Shown: one piece after another, positions 26,572 to 36,196 of the stretch
How the letters are laid out: every line of letters begins with the position of its first letter
Numbering within the stretch: position 1 is the stretch's first letter
Origin: Planctomycetota bacterium
Lineage (GTDB): Bacteria > Planctomycetota > Phycisphaerae > Sedimentisphaerales > Anaerohalosphaeraceae
Direction of reading: 5' to 3'
Assembly (NCBI GenBank): GCA_019456225.1
Contig: VRUI01000002.1
Location: forward strand, 1 to 64,000
Length of the DNA stretch: 64,000 nt
Position numbers and translations under genes: made by a program
The notes under the pieces: generated by a model
Database searches by the model: none
The model's input: the letters and a program-made list of their open reading frames with translations, nothing else
What the model was told of the DNA's origin: nothing

Positions 26572-28092
26572 CTACCATATTCTCTTGCTCTTAAGTATCC
26601 CTGCAACCCTGCCAATTGCCGCAAAAAACGCATCTCTTTCGAAAATCAAACTGACCAGCACAATTACAACAAGACTGTAAACAAAAACAACAGATGCCCA
26701 CCCGAGCCACTTTGCGTAACTGGTAATGCCCATATCAAAGTAATAAAACGGCAGGCATATCAAAACAAATTCAACTAATATCAGGCCAACTCGTTTGAAT
26801 GTAGTTCTTATTTTGGTATTGTGCAACTTCTTAGGCATGAAGATTATCAAATCGATGTCTCTGTATAAGTTCGAAATGATAAGGCCTATCAGGATACCTT
26901 TGAGCTCAAAAAACTTTGCAAGGATCGCTCCAAAAATAATTGCTAACAAGGCTTGAGTAAGAGTTTGATATTTTGTCTCCTTAAACAAACCGGCTGAGGT
27001 CACTAAAGTCCCCTGCGGGCTCTTAATCGAGTATAAAAGAGCATTCAAAACAAATAGAAATGCTATAGTTGGCTGGTAGTAATTTACATCTGTAATGCCC
27101 CGAGTATATAATTTAATGAAAGGCAACAGCAAAACCATCGTAACTGCATAAAACAAAGTAATAATTGAATACATCATGAATTCATACTGATTATATACTT
27201 TTCTAAACAGACCATGGTCCCCCAATGCGATCAACTCACCAAAGGACGCAGATATCCCTCCGCTAAAGACATATATGATCTGAGTAACTCCCGTTACAAC
27301 CATAGCATAAATGCTATAAACACTAACCTGCGAAAGGGAAGTAAATATTGTGGCCAGGATTATTGGAACCGAAGTATGAACGAGCCCCAGGATTTGCAGT
27401 ATCAAAGCATCCCAGCGTTTATTCAATGCCTTATTATTCGGTTTTGCCTTGTAATTTACAAAGCCGTAATACCTTTTAATATAAAAATGCATTACGAAAG
27501 GTGGTATAAATACAGATAAAAGTGCCACAACTCTAAGGAGTACAATATTCACATCCATTCGAGTAAGCACGACTACAACTATTGTATTTACTATAACAGA
27601 TATTATAGTTAAATAGTTTATTATGTAAAGTTTCTGGTCGGCAGTTACCAGCGCCCGATATTTTGCCATTACAAAGAAGTTCAAAACGCCCGAACAACCA
27701 AGAACAAGGACCAGTAAACCCACTTGCAATGAAGGTAATGATTCTGTTTTAATAAAATAAGGATAAAGTAATGAGCACCCCAGGATGAGCGCAACAAAGA
27801 AATATCCTGACTTAAAATAGAATATCCTGGTAGCCGATACGATACTGCTGACTGCTTCATTGTCATTGTCGGCCAACGGCTTAAATAGTGCGTAAATTGC
27901 AGCACTTGCCAAACCTGCCTCTACCAAAGTAAAATACCGAACAAATTGAGAGACAGAAGCGATAAGTCCGTTAATCTCAGAACCGTATGTCTTGATCATC
28001 AATATCGGTATGATCAACCCGGCAACCATAATAACGGCTTGAAGCATAAAACTGGATATCGCGTTGGATACGAATTTCTTTGTTCTACTCAT
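26572..28092 (-). CDS. Polysaccharide flippase (Wzx / MATE-like MOP family)
   Basis: 506 aa with about 12-14 transmembrane helices throughout, starting FVSNAISSFMLQAVIMVAGL and IPILMIKTYGSEINGLIASV, characteristic of Wzx/oligosaccharide flippases. Moves the undecaprenyl-linked repeat across the inner membrane. Its ATG overlaps the stop of the pyruvyl transferase gene by four bases. Confidence 0.9.
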   Translation of the reverse strand: MSRTKKFVSNAISSFMLQAVIMVAGLIIPILMIKTYGSEINGLIASVSQFVRYFTLVEAGLASAAIYALFKPLADNDNEAVSSIVSATRIFYFKSGYFFVALILGCSLLYPYFIKTESLPSLQVGLLVLVLGCSGVLNFFVMAKYRALVTADQKLYIINYLTIISVIVNTIVVVVLTRMDVNIVLLRVVALLSVFIPPFVMHFYIKRYYGFVNYKAKPNNKALNKRWDALILQILGLVHTSVPIILATIFTSLSQVSVYSIYAMVVTGVTQIIYVFSGGISASFGELIALGDHGLFRKVYNQYEFMMYSIITLFYAVTMVLLLPFIKLYTRGITDVNYYQPTIAFLFVLNALLYSIKSPQGTLVTSAGLFKETKYQTLTQALLAIIFGAILAKFFELKGILIGLIISNLYRDIDLIIFMPKKLHNTKIRTTFKRVGLILVEFVLICLPFYYFDMGITSYAKWLGWASVVFVYSLVVIVLVSLIFERDAFFAAIGRVAGILKSKRIW

Positions 28093-29183
28093 AAACCCAA
28101 AGCCTTGGTCAGATATTCAATAGTTCTTGCTCTTTCGCTTTGCAGAATCGCATTTACATGATCATATGAAATCTCATCCAGATTTATCCGGCTAACATCC
28201 GAAATGATCCTGTCACTCAGGTTCAGCATACTGAGAAAATTATTGATTCTTGTTTCTCCTGTTTTCCTGATGAATGAAAAAAACTTTTTTTCAAATATTA
28301 GCGAAAAACAGGTTCCGTGAAACGAGGTTGTTAAAACATACTCGGCATTTTTATAAAGATTTAAAAATTCAAGCGGCCCGGCATCCCTGATGATCACATC
28401 ACCTTTTACTGAACAACGGGAATTGGGGTTTATTACTATAACATCAAGCCCGGTTTGGCTCTTCAACTTCTTTACAGCATCATTCAGAAGTGGATTGTAT
28501 AATAACACGTATACTAATATATATTTTCCAGGCATTGCTCTTTTATGCAACGTTGATCTTGATGTTAACCGCGACCACTCGTCTTTGGTTAGTAATAATG
28601 ACGGGTCAAGGTGAGTCGAACATGGCACGGAACATAGTTTGGATATGTATTCAGCGGCGCTCTTTTCCCTGGTGGAAAGAAAACTGTAAGCTTTTATAGC
28701 TGAGATAAATTCATCCTGATATTTTTCTTCTACCAACGGTATCCCCATACTGGACGCGTACGATATACGCCTGGTTCCCTCACTGCCAAACCTGAGAAAT
28801 CTCTCCGGTTTTATTCCAAGACGAGTATTGAATGTCTGGTCGCTGCCGGTTATGTATGCATCGGCAACGGGAGGGTCGTCTATGATTTCCTCGGAAGTTC
28901 TGTATGAACGAGTGGTCTTAATATTCTTTTCAACAAAGTCCCTGAACCTGACTATCCTTTTTCTAGTTTTGTGCACGTAGGATAAATTTATTATATTGTT
29001 GTATATGTATGATGGCAGGTACTTATTGAATTTAAATTCTCTAAAATACAGTCTGTCATATCTCTTGAGGTCCAACAGTTCGTCATCGACACCAAGTTTA
29101 CGTAATTGCTGCTGCAAGGCATAGGCCTGGAGGACTGCTCCATAATTTATCGCATTCTGGTGTGTTACCGTTACTGTTTTCAT
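28089..29183 (-). CDS. Polysaccharide pyruvyl transferase family protein
   Basis: 364 aa. Begins with TVTHQNAINYGAVLQAYALQ and has the conserved VADAYITGSDQTFNTR and the C-terminal TTSFHGTCFSLIFEKKF, diagnostic of the CsaB/WcaK-like pyruvyl transferase family. Adds a pyruvate ketal from PEP to a sugar, giving a negative charge. The ATG at 29183 is the natural N-terminus of the fold; the longer open frame to 29246 would overlap fcl. Coupled to the flippase gene. Confidence 0.9.
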   Translation of the reverse strand: MKTVTVTHQNAINYGAVLQAYALQQQLRKLGVDDELLDLKRYDRLYFREFKFNKYLPSYIYNNIINLSYVHKTRKRIVRFRDFVEKNIKTTRSYRTSEEIIDDPPVADAYITGSDQTFNTRLGIKPERFLRFGSEGTRRISYASSMGIPLVEEKYQDEFISAIKAYSFLSTREKSAAEYISKLCSVPCSTHLDPSLLLTKDEWSRLTSRSTLHKRAMPGKYILVYVLLYNPLLNDAVKKLKSQTGLDVIVINPNSRCSVKGDVIIRDAGPLEFLNLYKNAEYVLTTSFHGTCFSLIFEKKFFSFIRKTGETRINNFLSMLNLSDRIISDVSRINLDEISYDHVNAILQSERARTIEYLTKALGL

Positions 29184-29205
29184 GTATTCCCGAAATAACA
29201 AACAA

Positions 29206-30197
<992 letters not shown>

Positions 30198-30200
30198 TTT

Positions 30201-30566
30201 TTACAGTCTGTTGCTTAGTGAATTTCTTGAGGCGTTTAAGAGTTTGCTTACCTCTTCTAAGACTGCCATTTCCATATTTGTATCACAATATCCTAAATCC
30301 TTAGCAAGAATGAGATAATACCTGCATTCCTCCAATGAACCTTGTGAGATGTTCAGGTATCTCATTTTGTCTTTTATTGATTTCTTTCCAAACCCTTCGG
30401 CTATATTGGCTGGGATAGAGACAGCAGCTCGTCGTAACTGAGAAGTCAAACCATAGATTTCGTTTTTTGGAAAAGTTTCGCTTCGTCTGTATACCGAAAT
30501 AACAAAGTGATGAGCCTTTTGCCACACCAAAAGGTCAGTAAACAATCTTGCTGGACGCCTATCCAT
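30201..30566 (-). CDS. Four-helix-bundle protein (S23 / 23S rRNA intervening-sequence-protein family)
   Basis: 121 aa. Matches the S23/IVP four-helix-bundle family: LLVWQKAHHFVISVYR, FPKNEIYGLTSQLRRAAVSI, PANIAEGFGKKS, LNISQGSLEECRYYLILAKD. The family forms small helical oligomers and is related to the Avd accessory protein of diversity-generating retroelements; its own function is unknown. ATG at 30566 has GGAGGG seven bases upstream. The gene is the sole content of a 467-bp insertion between gmd and fcl, bracketed by inverted heptamer arrays. It is not inside an rRNA gene here and no reverse transcriptase was seen. Confidence 0.9.
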   Translation of the reverse strand: MDRRPARLFTDLLVWQKAHHFVISVYRRSETFPKNEIYGLTSQLRRAAVSIPANIAEGFGKKSIKDKMRYLNISQGSLEECRYYLILAKDLGYCDTNMEMAVLEEVSKLLNASRNSLSNRL

Positions 30567-30580
30567 AATACCCTCCAAAC

Positions 30581-30622
30581 CTACCAACTATTATCTACTG
30601 TCTACTAACTATTGACTATTGA
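30581..30622. repeat. Inverted heptamer array, right (six units)
   Basis: On the plus strand, six exact-length units CTACCAA, CTATTAT, CTACTGT, CTACTAA, CTATTGA, CTATTGA. Consensus CTAYTRA. The gmd stop codon (30616-30618) lies in the last unit. Mirrors the array at 30156-30197. Confidence 0.88.
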
Positions 30623-31620
30623 CCATGTTCTTTAAGTATCTTTTCGTTTTCTGCCAGTTTCATATCCGCATCTGTCATCATTTGTGCGAGCTGCTTGAAA
30701 GTGACCTTTGGCTGCCAGTCCAGCACCTTTTTGGCCTTGGACGCATCACCGAGAAGTAAATCAACTTCTGTCGGCCTGTAGTACCTTGGATCGATCTCGA
30801 CATAATCGTTCCAGTCAAGATCTAGATGCCCAAACACCTCATCAAGAAATTCTTGGACCGCATAAGTCTCGCCGGTCGCAACGACATAGTCGTCTGGCTG
30901 GTCCTGCTGAAGCATCAGCCACATAGCCTCGACATAATCGCCTGCAAAGCCCCAGTCACGCTTTGCTTCTATATTACCGAGATAAAGTTTTTCCTGAAGA
31001 CCAAGCTTTATCCTTGTTGCCGCACGGGTGATCTTCCTGGTAACAAACGTTTCACCGCGTCGTGGCGATTCGTGATTGAAAAGAATGCCGTTGCAGGTAA
31101 ACATGTCATAAGCCTCGCGGTGGTTGATCGTCTGCCAGTATGAATAAACTTTTGCGCAACCGTACGGACTGCGCGGGTAGAATGGTGTTGATTCTGTTTG
31201 AGGAGTTTCAAGCACCTTTCCATACATCTCACTGCTCGATGCCTGGTAGAACCTTGCAGGTTTTTCCATCGCACGTATTGCCTCGAGCAAACGAAGCGTA
31301 CCGAGAGCATCGGCGTTAACGGTATATATCGGTTGATCGAAACTTACCCGAACGTGGCTTTGTGCACCAAGGTTGTAAATCTCGTCGGGCCTGACATCAT
31401 TGATAATATTTGAAAGATTGCCGCCGTCGGTAAGATCGCCATAAATAAGCTTCAGTTTCGGATCTTCGTGCGGGTCCTTGTACAAATGGTCTATACGTTC
31501 GGTATTGAAGGATGAACTTCTGCGGACAATTCCGTAAACTTCATAATCTTTTTTAAGCAGCAGTTCGGTGAGGTATGAACCATCCTGACCAGTGATTCCG
31601 GTGATTAATGCTTTCTTCAA
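30616..31620 (-). CDS. gmd: GDP-mannose 4,6-dehydratase
   Basis: 334 aa SDR enzyme making GDP-4-keto-6-deoxy-D-mannose, the first step to GDP-fucose. Features: [36 protein letters not shown], catalytic Tyr/Lys in [13 protein letters not shown], and [20 protein letters not shown] start with AAAGGAG eight bases upstream. Its end is directly abutted by a heptamer array. A fucokinase fragment 0.5 kb upstream suggests the locus once also had a fucose salvage route. Confidence 0.96.
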   Translation of the reverse strand: MKKALITGITGQDGSYLTELLLKKDYEVYGIVRRSSSFNTERIDHLYKDPHEDPKLKLIYGDLTDGGNLSNIINDVRPDEIYNLGAQSHVRVSFDQPIYTVNADALGTLRLLEAIRAMEKPARFYQASSSEMYGKVLETPQTESTPFYPRSPYGCAKVYSYWQTINHREAYDMFTCNGILFNHESPRRGETFVTRKITRAATRIKLGLQEKLYLGNIEAKRDWGFAGDYVEAMWLMLQQDQPDDYVVATGETYAVQEFLDEVFGHLDLDWNDYVEIDPRYYRPTEVDLLLGDASKAKKVLDWQPKVTFKQLAQMMTDADMKLAENEKILKEHGQ

Positions 31621-32162
31621 TTCTATTCTCCTTTGAGGTTTTGGTAAGCGAGCTGAACTCGCAGATTAAATAGTTACAGGTGACAGGTATGAAAGTTCCA
31701 AAGCCAAAAACAACAAGTATGCTAAAGCACGCCCAATAAAGGGCTTACGCAACTCAACAATCCTGTATGTCTGGACTCCGTCCCCGTGGGGTGTCCGCCT
31801 TTGGCGGATTTCGCTTTGTTCAACTTGCGAGGACCCCGCTTGGGCACCTGTATTATGGGTACAAAATATCTTTCCTGGGATTCCGGGTATGCCTTTGGTA
31901 CGCGTGGAATGGATTGGTGTTCGAGCTCAGGTTCCAATTCTTTCCATAAGACGTCTTTTAGCCGCCAGTTTCCAGCGGCCAGCAACGAGCAAACAGCTGC
32001 CAGTCTAAAAATCGTGGGCACAGCCCACTCTACCATTTCGGTCTTTTTTGGGGGCGACTGTTGCAATTAATGCTAAAAACGCACCGATATGATAGGGACT
32101 ATGCGTCCCACCGGTTGCGCTGAGGACTTCTGTTTGGGCTTTTTTATCGGGTCTGGCTCCTG
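31621..32162. other. Gene-free spacer with heptamer array and two hairpins
   Basis: No credible gene; a 114-codon frame across it is made of repeat sequence. It contains GTTACAGGTGACAGG-like words (about 31671-31688); the hairpin TCCGCC-TTT-GGCGGA (31794-31808) with tail TTCGCTTTGTTCAACTT; and the sequence GGACTCCGTCCCCGT (31772-31786), also found near 41099. A heptamer array (31962-32010) and the hairpin GTGGGCACAGCCCAC (32014-32028) complete it. Confidence 0.7.
31962..32010. repeat. Heptamer array (GCNNCCA), seven units
   Basis: Units GCCGCCA, GTTTCCA, GCGGCCA, GCAACGA, GCAAACA, GCTGCCA, GTCTAAA in uninterrupted 7-bp register, followed four bases later by the hairpin GTGGGCACAGCCCAC. GC-rich consensus unrelated to the CTAYTRA arrays 1.3 kb away, but same period. 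Confidence 0.78.
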
Positions 32163-32393
32163 TTAACATACCGTCACTACCAGACCCTCATTATTTACGT
32201 TGAAATCGAAGAAACGGCTTCGGTCGTTTGGGGGGTTGGCGTTTAGTTTGGCCTGAATCTGCATGGCATCTTCCGGCGATTTGCAGACCATCAGCATAAA
32301 TCCGCCGCCGCCTGCACCCAGTAGTTTGGCCCCATAAACATAGGGTTCTATACGTTCAAAAAGCTCTTCGACCTGCTGGTTTGTCGAATAGAG
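32163..32393 (-). pseudogene. Fucokinase-type GHMP kinase C-terminal remnant
   Basis: About 76 codons open to a TAA stop. The reading contains YGAKLLGAGGGGFMLMVC, the GHMP kinase motif 3, and NPPNDRSRFFDFNVNNEGL, which I recognise from the C-terminus of L-fucokinase / Fkp proteins. No start and no N-terminal domains. It is joined directly, in another frame, to a truncated HEPN gene. Given gmd and fcl next door, this is the leftover of a GDP-fucose salvage gene. Confidence 0.82.
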
Positions 32394-32535
32394 ACTTCAG
32401 ACTTTTTTCAATCGACTGCTGCAGATCAAATCCAATCGAATCTGTAAAGTGACCCGCATTATACAAGACCTCAGCAGAGCTTAGATCGTGATACGACTTT
32501 ACGAGCCATTCTTTTGCTAGAGCTCTATTTGGCAT
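32356..32535 (-). pseudogene. HEPN-domain protein, truncated after 59 codons
   Basis: Starts MPNRALAKEWLVKSYHDLSS and continues AEVLYNAGHFTDSIGFDLQQ, the usual N-terminal half of a HEPN partner protein. It then runs out of homology at the junction with the fucokinase remnant and stops at 32356. The C-terminal half with the RX4-6H site is missing. Its start overlaps the end of the nucleotidyltransferase gene, the normal arrangement for such pairs. Confidence 0.8.
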
Positions 32536-32857
32536 AAATAACCTTTCCGTCAGTCAATATATCTACTTTATAAAAATAGTCTTCCCTGCTGTCCAAAAAC
32601 TCCTGCGAAGCAGCCAATATATCAAAACCTATGCGGTATTTAAAAATCAGATCTCTTAATTGCTTGCGGGCAAGCAGTTCGTAGTTATCCTGATCGCTTT
32701 TGGGATCTTTAACTAAAAACAAGTCTATATCACTGTCTTCGGTCGGATTACCCATTGCATACGAACCGAAAAGAATGATTCTTTCCGGCTGTAAAGACTT
32801 TAGCCTTTCGACAATTTCAGCTTGTATTTTTTTAATATCAACCATTAACTCGCCCAA
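32525..32857 (-). CDS. MNT-type minimal nucleotidyltransferase
   Basis: 110 aa, with LFGSYAMGNPTEDSDIDLFL giving the full GSX10DXD signature. A later in-frame start (32845, VDIKKIQAE) is also possible. It is the antitoxin-like half of a HEPN/MNT pair whose HEPN partner (32356-32535) is truncated by a deletion junction, so this copy is probably an orphan. Order here is MNT then HEPN, the reverse of the pair at 3.3-4.1 kb. Confidence 0.85.
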   Translation of the reverse strand: MGELMVDIKKIQAEIVERLKSLQPERIILFGSYAMGNPTEDSDIDLFLVKDPKSDQDNYELLARKQLRDLIFKYRIGFDILAASQEFLDSREDYFYKVDILTDGKVIYAK

Positions 32858-32914
32858 ACATTATCTAAATTCTGATAGCGACCGCGTGTACTCAGGCACA
32901 CCCTACGGTAGATG

Positions 32915-34225
32915 CTATGCTTTTACTATCTTTTTCCGGCCTTTTTTGACATCTGCTGTTGCGTTTCTGGTGTCTATTACCAGCTGGGAATTTTCTACTA
33001 TCCAGCTGTAGTCATAGTCGCTGTGGTCTGTGGCTATCAGGGCAGCGTCGTAACTCTTGAGCATTTTTGCGGTGAGATTCTTGCTCTTCATCTTCAAGTC
33101 GTAATCACGCATCTTGTGTGTCTGGGGGATATACGGATCGTTGTAGTCTACCTTTGCGCCCTTTTTCTTTAGCAGTTCGATCAACTCCAGCGACGGTGAT
33201 TCGCGCACGTCGTCAATGTCCTTTTTGTATGCCAGGCCCAGGACCAGGATCTTTGAGCCTTTGAGGCTTTTCTTTTTGTCGTTGAGGGCGTCCATCACCT
33301 TGGAGATTACATAGTTTGGCATGTCAGTGTTTATCTCACCGGCCAGCTCGATAAATCGCGTTGGCATTCCATACTGACGTGCCTTCCATGTAAGATAGAA
33401 CGGATCGATCGGAATGCAGTGTCCTCCGAGACCGGGCCCCGGGTAGAACGCCTTAAAGCCGAACGGTTTTGTGCTAGCCGCCCGGATGACTTCCCACACG
33501 TCGATGCCCATTTTGTCGAACAATTGTTTTAGCTCGTTGACCATCGCTATGTTTACGCAGCGGTAAGTATTCTCTATGATCTTTGCAGCTTCTGCGATCT
33601 CGCAGGAATCGACCGGCACGAGCGTCTCGATAGCACAACTGTATACTTCCAGTGCGATCTTCAGACTTATATCGTCCAGGCCGCCGACTACCTTTGGAAT
33701 CGTCGAAGTGCGGAAGTCCTTGTTGCCCGGGTCCTCTCGTTCCGGTGAGTAGGCCATGTAGAAATCCTTGCCTGCCTTAAGCCCGGATGTTTCGAGTATC
33801 GGCAGCATCAGTTCGCGGGTCGTTCCCGGATATGTCGTACTTTCCAAGATGACCAACTGGCCCTTGCGCAGATATTTGGCAATCGTTTTGCAAGTCTCTT
33901 CGACATAGAACATGTCCGGCTCACGATTTTCGGTAAGCGGCGTCGGCACACAGATAAGCAGCGTGTCGGGCCTGCTGAGCAGGTTCATTTTGTCTGTAGC
34001 CCTGAAACGCCCTGTGCTAATCATATCGGTAAGCTGGGTATTTGGAATGTGCTTGATCGGACTTTTGCCGCGGTTGATCTTGTTGACCATCGCGGTATTA
34101 ACATCAAAACCAAGAACCTTCGCCCCGCCAAGACAAAATTCACGGGCAAGCGGAAGGCCAACATAACCCAATCCGATAATACCAACATAGTGAGATTTTT
34201 CTTCTACAGTTTTTTTCTTCGCCAT
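32915..34225 (-). CDS. UDP-N-acetylhexosamine 6-dehydrogenase (WbpA/WecC-type nucleotide sugar dehydrogenase)
   Basis: 436 aa. NAD-binding GIIGLGYVGLPLAREF, STTYPGTTREL, and the catalytic Cys in GPGLGGHCIPIDPFYLTWKA, the form typical of UDP-GlcNAc/UDP-GalNAc dehydrogenases rather than UDP-glucose dehydrogenases. C-terminal domain with GLAYKKDIDDVRESPS. Makes a UDP-HexNAcA uronic acid. AGAGGAA precedes the ATG. Distinct from the UDP-glucose dehydrogenase at 38-39 kb. Confidence 0.92.
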   Translation of the reverse strand: MAKKKTVEEKSHYVGIIGLGYVGLPLAREFCLGGAKVLGFDVNTAMVNKINRGKSPIKHIPNTQLTDMISTGRFRATDKMNLLSRPDTLLICVPTPLTENREPDMFYVEETCKTIAKYLRKGQLVILESTTYPGTTRELMLPILETSGLKAGKDFYMAYSPEREDPGNKDFRTSTIPKVVGGLDDISLKIALEVYSCAIETLVPVDSCEIAEAAKIIENTYRCVNIAMVNELKQLFDKMGIDVWEVIRAASTKPFGFKAFYPGPGLGGHCIPIDPFYLTWKARQYGMPTRFIELAGEINTDMPNYVISKVMDALNDKKKSLKGSKILVLGLAYKKDIDDVRESPSLELIELLKKKGAKVDYNDPYIPQTHKMRDYDLKMKSKNLTAKMLKSYDAALIATDHSDYDYSWIVENSQLVIDTRNATADVKKGRKKIVKA

Positions 34226-34270
34226 TATAAATTCCTCTAAAGCTAGTTTTTTACGCGGATTTAAAAATAT

Positions 34271-34305
34271 AAATGTTAAATTTGAATATCGAAATTCGAA
34301 ATGAA
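34271..34305. repeat. Heptamer array (AAATNNG), five units
   Basis: AAATGTT, AAATTTG, AATATCG, AAATTCG, AAATGAA in strict 7-bp register, in the gap between the dehydrogenase gene and the orphan nucleotidyltransferase gene. No adjacent hairpin obvious. Confidence 0.65.
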
Positions 34306-34324
34306 AAACAAATGAGTTTGTTGG

Positions 34325-34648
34325 TTACACAACCTCTATTCCGGTTGATATTATGTCGTACAGTATACTGCCGGTCGGGCAATCCAGGTACTCATCCAGA
34401 AAAACACATTTCGGTTCGATAGCAACATCTATCTGGCCGGCAATATGAAATAACTTTGATGTTAAATCAATGCGCTTGAGATGATCAGATATATCTATTA
34501 TAACGGCAACATCTATATCGCTCGACTCAGTTGCTGAACCCTTGGCGTACGAACCATAGAGCAGCACTTTTTTTACAGGAATACTCTGGCGAGCCTCTCT
34601 ATAAAAACGGGAAACCTTTTCTCTAACTACACTTTGCTCTTGAACCAT
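34325..34648 (-). CDS. MNT-type minimal nucleotidyltransferase
   Basis: 107 aa, with LLYGSYAKGSATESSDIDVA (GSX10DXD intact). It overlaps by 22 bases the tail of a HEPN remnant upstream (34627-34742), i.e. HEPN-then-MNT order like the pair at 3.3-4.1 kb. The HEPN partner has lost its N-terminal part, so this is likely another orphan antitoxin. Third HEPN/MNT-type module of the window. Confidence 0.83.
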   Translation of the reverse strand: MVQEQSVVREKVSRFYREARQSIPVKKVLLYGSYAKGSATESSDIDVAVIIDISDHLKRIDLTSKLFHIAGQIDVAIEPKCVFLDEYLDCPTGSILYDIISTGIEVV

Positions 34649-34742
34649 TTGAATAATTCCTTTGTCATATTAAAAATCTCTTTTGACTTATCCTGATCAA
34701 GTATTGAAGATAATTCGTCGAAAGCTTCGGTATACCTAAGAT
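34627..34742 (-). pseudogene. HEPN-domain protein C-terminal remnant
   Basis: Minus-strand reading LRYTEAFDELSSILDQDKSK then EIFNMTKELFKWFKSKV and TAG. This looks like the last helices of a HEPN partner. No start and no upstream homology; the upstream side merges into a heptamer array. Only 38 codons, so confidence is moderate. Confidence 0.6.
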
Positions 34743-34764
34743 CTAACTAATTTTTAACTATTTT

Positions 34765-34857
34765 ATCGCTCATTGCTAATCGCCAATTGCTGACTGCTAA
34801 TTGCTTATCGCTTATCGCTTATTGCTGTTGAGCGAAGCGAAATCCGCCGAAGGCGGA
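34765..34857. repeat. Heptamer array (ATYGCTN), nine units, plus TCCGCC hairpin
   Basis: Nine successive 7-bp units (ATCGCTC, ATTGCTA, ATCGCCA, ATTGCTG, ACTGCTA, ATTGCTT, ATCGCTT, ATCGCTT, ATTGCTG; 34765-34827) lead into TTGAGCGAAGCGAAA and the hairpin TCCGCC-GAA-GGCGGA (34843-34857). The hairpin touches the stop codon of the UDP-glucuronate epimerase gene (34858-34860). The hairpin and its AGCGAAA tail are an inverted copy of those at 10085 and 31794. Longest heptamer array seen. Confidence 0.85.
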
Positions 34858-35910
34858 CTAAATATTATAAAATTCCCTGTACCATTTCACGAATTTTTCT
34901 ACTCCCTCTTCGATGGACGTATCCGGTTTATAGCCCAGGTCATCTACCAGGTCCGTCACATCTGCCCAGGTTGCCGGCACGTCGCCCGGCTGAAGGGGCA
35001 TCATGTTCATTACCGCTTTTTTGCCGATGGCGTTTTCTATCGCCGCGATGAAATCCATCAGCAGGACCGGTGAACTGTTGCCGATGTTGTAAACTTTGTA
35101 GGGTGCCTTCGAGCATGACGGATCCGGTTTTTCGCCGGACCAATCCGGCCTTCCCTTCGGCGGGTTGTCTATTACCCGGATCACGCCTTCGACGATGTCG
35201 TCGACATACGTAAAGTCACGCTTCATCTTGCCATGGTTGAAGACATCGATCGGTTTGCCTTCGAGTATCGCCTTGGTAAACAAAAACAGTGCCATGTCCG
35301 GCCGGCCCCAGGGGCCGTACACCGTAAAGAATCGCAGGCCCGTTGTCGGCAGGCTGAACAGGTGGCTGTATGTGTGCGCCATCAACTCATTGGACTTTTT
35401 GCTAGCCGCGTACAGACTGACCGGATGGTCGATATTATCGCTAGTCGAAAACGGCATCGATTCGTTGAGCCCGTACACACTGGAACTGCTCGCGTATGCG
35501 AGATGGGCGATATCATTGTGCCTGCACGCTTCGAGGATGTTGACGAACCCGACAATGTTGGCATTGACATACGCCTGCGGATTGATCAGGCTGTAGCGAA
35601 CGCCGGCTTGGGCGGCAAGATTGCAAACTTTGTCGAATTTCTCGGCCTTAAACAGAGCGTCAATATTCTCCTTATCCTCAAGCTTCATCTGGATAAACTT
35701 ATAATTTGGAAACTTGTCGCTCTGGACCATGACGTTATACGCAAGCTTATCCTTGGCAATACCAGCCCGTTCAAGCCTGCCGTACTTAACGTTGACATCA
35801 TAATAATCATTAATACTGTCAAGGCCAACAACCTCATCTCCGCGTGCGATCAACCGCTCAGCAAGAAAAGAGCCTATAAACCCCGCCGTCCCTGTAACTA
35901 GTATTTTCAT
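34858..35910 (-). CDS. UDP-glucuronate 4-epimerase-like SDR epimerase
   Basis: 350 aa extended [18 protein letters not shown] (NAD site), [20 protein letters not shown], catalytic YAASKKSNE, and [20 protein letters not shown], the combination typical of UDP-GlcA 4-epimerases (LpsL/GAE type) making UDP-galacturonate. GGAA before the ATG. It fits with UDP-glucose dehydrogenase, the galU-like gene and the glucuronokinase-like gene upstream: a UDP-uronic acid supply module. Confidence 0.92.
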   Translation of the reverse strand: MKILVTGTAGFIGSFLAERLIARGDEVVGLDSINDYYDVNVKYGRLERAGIAKDKLAYNVMVQSDKFPNYKFIQMKLEDKENIDALFKAEKFDKVCNLAAQAGVRYSLINPQAYVNANIVGFVNILEACRHNDIAHLAYASSSSVYGLNESMPFSTSDNIDHPVSLYAASKKSNELMAHTYSHLFSLPTTGLRFFTVYGPWGRPDMALFLFTKAILEGKPIDVFNHGKMKRDFTYVDDIVEGVIRVIDNPPKGRPDWSGEKPDPSCSKAPYKVYNIGNSSPVLLMDFIAAIENAIGKKAVMNMMPLQPGDVPATWADVTDLVDDLGYKPDTSIEEGVEKFVKWYREFYNI

Positions 35911-35979
35911 TTCAATTCCATTATTTAAACATGTAATTATATTTTAGGTTTTAAAGTGGGTATTGATTTAGAAAAACAA

Positions 35980-36177
35980 TTATACTCTACATTTACACTT
36001 ATCAAGATTAGGCGTCTCAATAAAAGGATGCCCATGACAGGCAAGATCGCCATAACCCTGATCATCCGTCATAACCAGAATAATATTGGGTTTAGCGGCC
36101 CCCGCATCAACCCGCTCAGCGTCAACAGAACACCCGCACAAGACGCACAAGGAACATAGAACAACAAATATTTTCAT
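35980..36177 (-). pseudogene. Sulfatase, N-terminal remnant (lipoprotein head)
   Basis: 65 codons: a lipoprotein-type signal ([13 protein letters not shown]) followed by [20 protein letters not shown] and [10 protein letters not shown], the unmistakable start of a formylglycine-dependent sulfatase. It stops before the CxPSR catalytic segment, so it cannot be active. ATG present. Sits between galU and the UDP-glucuronate epimerase gene, probably a deletion scar. Confidence 0.88.
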
Positions 36178-36196
36178 TTAAATTTAACTTTACGCT

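Noticed and set aside
30201-30566. Diversity-generating retroelement (Avd-like gene)
   Set aside because: The four-helix-bundle protein is Avd-related in fold, but no reverse transcriptase, template repeat or variable C-type-lectin gene was found in the window.
31722-32066. 114-codon minus-strand frame in the spacer upstream of gmd
   Set aside because: It is composed of a heptamer array, two hairpin repeats and their tails, with no Shine-Dalgarno and no family resemblance.
32356-34742. One HEPN gene split by insertion of the UDP-HexNAc dehydrogenase gene
   Set aside because: The N-terminal piece follows its nucleotidyltransferase and the C-terminal piece precedes another one; order and partners differ, so they are two separate modules.
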